Of a stretch of 64,000 bases of DNA, positions 62,610 through 64,000 are shown in pieces. Below the pieces are notes generated by a model that searched no databases, was not told where the DNA came from, and saw only the letters and a program-made list of their open reading frames with translations. Each line of letters starts with the position of its first letter. Within the stretch, counting starts at the first letter, position 1. Source of the stretch: Bifidobacterium miconis (GTDB lineage Bacteria; Actinomycetota; Actinomycetes; Actinomycetales; Bifidobacteriaceae); assembly GCF_019331735.1 (NCBI RefSeq), contig NZ_JAHBBH010000001.1:140219-204218 (forward strand), in the 5' to 3' direction. Made by a program: the position numbers and the translations under genes.

Positions 62610-63959
62610 ATGTCAACACGGCATTCCATTTCGATTCGCACCGACGACCGTGTCAAGGAGCAGGGCGACCTGTTCGGCGTGTTCTTCGAGGACATCAACC
62701 ATGCCGCCGATGGCGGCCTGTATGCCGAACTCATCCAGAACCGGTCCTTCGAGTTCGACCCGATCGACAACCCCGACTACGCGCCCCTGACCGGTTGGAC
62801 GGTGCTGCCCGACGACGGGACCACCGGCGCTCGAGTCGCCGACGATCATCCACTCAACGCCAACAATCCACATTATCTCGTGCTCGGCCCGTCCGAGGCC
62901 GATCTCGCGGGCGTGTCCAACGACGGATTCAACGACGGCATCCCCGTCAGCGCGGACGCACAATACGCATTCTCCTGCTACGCGCGCATCGACGATGCCT
63001 CCGCATCGGCAACGGCCAAGCTGCGCGTCGAGTTGCGGTCCGCCGATCTGCGGACCATTCTTGCCGACGAGACGTTCGTCGTCGCCGGCGGCGCATGGAC
63101 CCGGTTCGCCGCCACGTTCTTCCCAGATCGGGACGATCCGACCGCCGTGCTGGTCGTGCGCAGCGATACACGGGCGACGCTCGACCTTGACATGGTCTCC
63201 CTGATCCCGCTCGACACGTTCGACGACGACCACGTGCTGCGCCGCGACCTCGCCGAGAAGCTCGCCGAACTCAAGCCCAGGTTCGTGCGATTCCCGGGCG
63301 GCTGCCTCATCCACGACGGCGCATTCGACCCGGCAGCCCGAGACTCCGTATACCGCTGGAAGTTCACAGTGGGGCCGGTCGAGGAACGCCCGTCCAAGCG
63401 CAACCGCTGGAAGTACAACCAGACGTTCGGTCTTGGTTTCTACGAGTATTTCCGCATGTGCGAACAACTGGGAGCAGAACCCATTCCGGTCATCTCGCTT
63501 GGCTGCAATGCTCATCATCATCTGCAGGACGACATCGAGAATCTGCAGTCGTGGATCGACGATGCGCTTGACGTGATCGAGTTCGCCAACGGACCGGTCT
63601 ACAGCACGTGGGGCAGGGTTCGAGCTCAGATGGGTCATCCGGAACCGTTCCATATGAAGTACATCGCGCTCGGCAACGAGGAGGAGTACCAGGAGTTCTA
63701 CGACCGGTACGAGATCGCCGCACACCAGATCCACGACCGCTACCCGGACATTCAGATCGCCGGCAGTGCGGGCGTCTGCCCATACAGCGACCTGTACGAT
63801 CCGGCGTTCGAACAAGGCGATCGGCTCAACACTCCGCTGATGGATGTGCACTTCTATCACGCCCCGGAATGGACGGTCATGAACGCGGCTTCGGCGAGCG
63901 CGTTGAACCACGTATCGTCGAGCGTGGCGTATTCGCCGAGGAACACCTTGGTGTGGTAG
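62610..63959 (+). CDS. GH51 alpha-L-arabinofuranosidase, 3' part scrambled
   Basis: 449 codons. A beta-sandwich domain leads into the catalytic barrel: GGLYAELIQNRSFEFDP, RFVRFPGGCLIH and the acid/base GNE at 355-357 in YIALGNEEEYQEF. The sequence is normal up to EWTVMNA (420-426). After that the frame reads inverted DNA (residues 427-449) and stops. The missing continuation, including the nucleophile motif FLGEYATLDD and WFNALAEA, is encoded on the opposite strand of 63867-64000. As written the protein lacks its nucleophile and would be inactive. AAGGAG precedes ATG 62610. LacI sites lie upstream. Confidence 0.85.
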   Translation: MSTRHSISIRTDDRVKEQGDLFGVFFEDINHAADGGLYAELIQNRSFEFDPIDNPDYAPLTGWTVLPDDGTTGARVADDHPLNANNPHYLVLGPSEADLAGVSNDGFNDGIPVSADAQYAFSCYARIDDASASATAKLRVELRSADLRTILADETFVVAGGAWTRFAATFFPDRDDPTAVLVVRSDTRATLDLDMVSLIPLDTFDDDHVLRRDLAEKLAELKPRFVRFPGGCLIHDGAFDPAARDSVYRWKFTVGPVEERPSKRNRWKYNQTFGLGFYEYFRMCEQLGAEPIPVISLGCNAHHHLQDDIENLQSWIDDALDVIEFANGPVYSTWGRVRAQMGHPEPFHMKYIALGNEEEYQEFYDRYEIAAHQIHDRYPDIQIAGSAGVCPYSDLYDPAFEQGDRLNTPLMDVHFYHAPEWTVMNAASASALNHVSSSVAYSPRNTLVW

Positions 63960-64000
63960 GGGTGGTTCTCGTACCGGTAGGCGTTCATGACCGTCCATTC
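63867..64000. repeat. Inverted repeat flanking a reversed GH51 segment
   Basis: GAATGGACGGTCATGAACGC (63867-63886) and its reverse complement (63981-64000) enclose 94 bases whose minus strand reads as the next part of the GH51 protein. The right arm ends exactly at the window edge, so its true length is unknown. Confidence 0.9.

Noticed and set aside
1..64000. tRNA or rRNA genes
   Set aside because: No cloverleaf-like sequence with CCA-type end or rRNA signature was noticed in the intergenic regions by eye; a tRNAscan run would settle this.

Overview
The window is 64 kb of high-GC actinobacterial chromosome. Bifidobacterium is the best fit: Arg/Ala/Asp-rich proteins, AGGAGG-type ribosome sites, a GH127/GH51 L-arabinose-polymer locus, the fused HTH-aminotransferase seen in that genus, and the rpsT-lepA-hemW housekeeping block. 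The genus call is inference from gene content; no rRNA or tRNA gene was seen.

Layout. 1-2.4 kb: sbcD and the 5' part of sbcC (minus strand, sbcC runs off the window). 2.7-4 kb: two tiny overlapping genes and a metallophosphoesterase. 4-11.3 kb: a worn accessory (defence-type) stretch of lower GC. It holds two unknown small genes, a DUF3800 gene with a promoter-bearing structured RNA element directly upstream, a second copy of that RNA element, a fic pseudogene with a 32-bp perfect palindrome, an AbiH-like gene, a methylase/helicase chimera, and an intact class II Fic protein. 11.4-28 kb: a large defence-type locus. Three minus-strand genes (ImmA/IrrE peptidase and two unknowns) diverge from a tightly coupled plus-strand operon: McrB-like, McrC-like, AddB-like nuclease, and AddA-like helicase-nuclease. 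The last is continuous in frame with a further domain resembling AIPR/DGQHR abortive-infection proteins. I consider this the best candidate for an undescribed system.

28-33.3 kb: core genes (TRIC-type channel, rpsT, lepA, hemW). The hemW 5' end has been duplicated with an inserted palindrome, creating a coupled leader frame. 33.4-46 kb: small regulator/efflux/metabolic genes: MarR-MFS, methyltransferases, NUDIX, TetR with a divergent old-yellow-enzyme gene, SDR, cupin, trans-aconitate methyltransferase, quinone reductase, maltose acetyltransferase, GNAT, a 5'-truncated hipA, and an SMR pump. 46-51.3 kb: TetR and an ABC exporter with three matching palindromic operators. 51.4-54.5 kb: HTH-aminotransferase in a nest of AGTTCAAT motifs, then lepB. 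54.6-64 kb: a LacI-controlled arabino-oligosaccharide locus (solute-binding lipoprotein, LacI, two permeases, GH127) divergent from a GH51 gene, with six LacI-type palindromes. The last 134 bp of the window are an inverted piece of the GH51 coding sequence between 20-bp inverted repeats, which removes the catalytic nucleophile motif from the frame.
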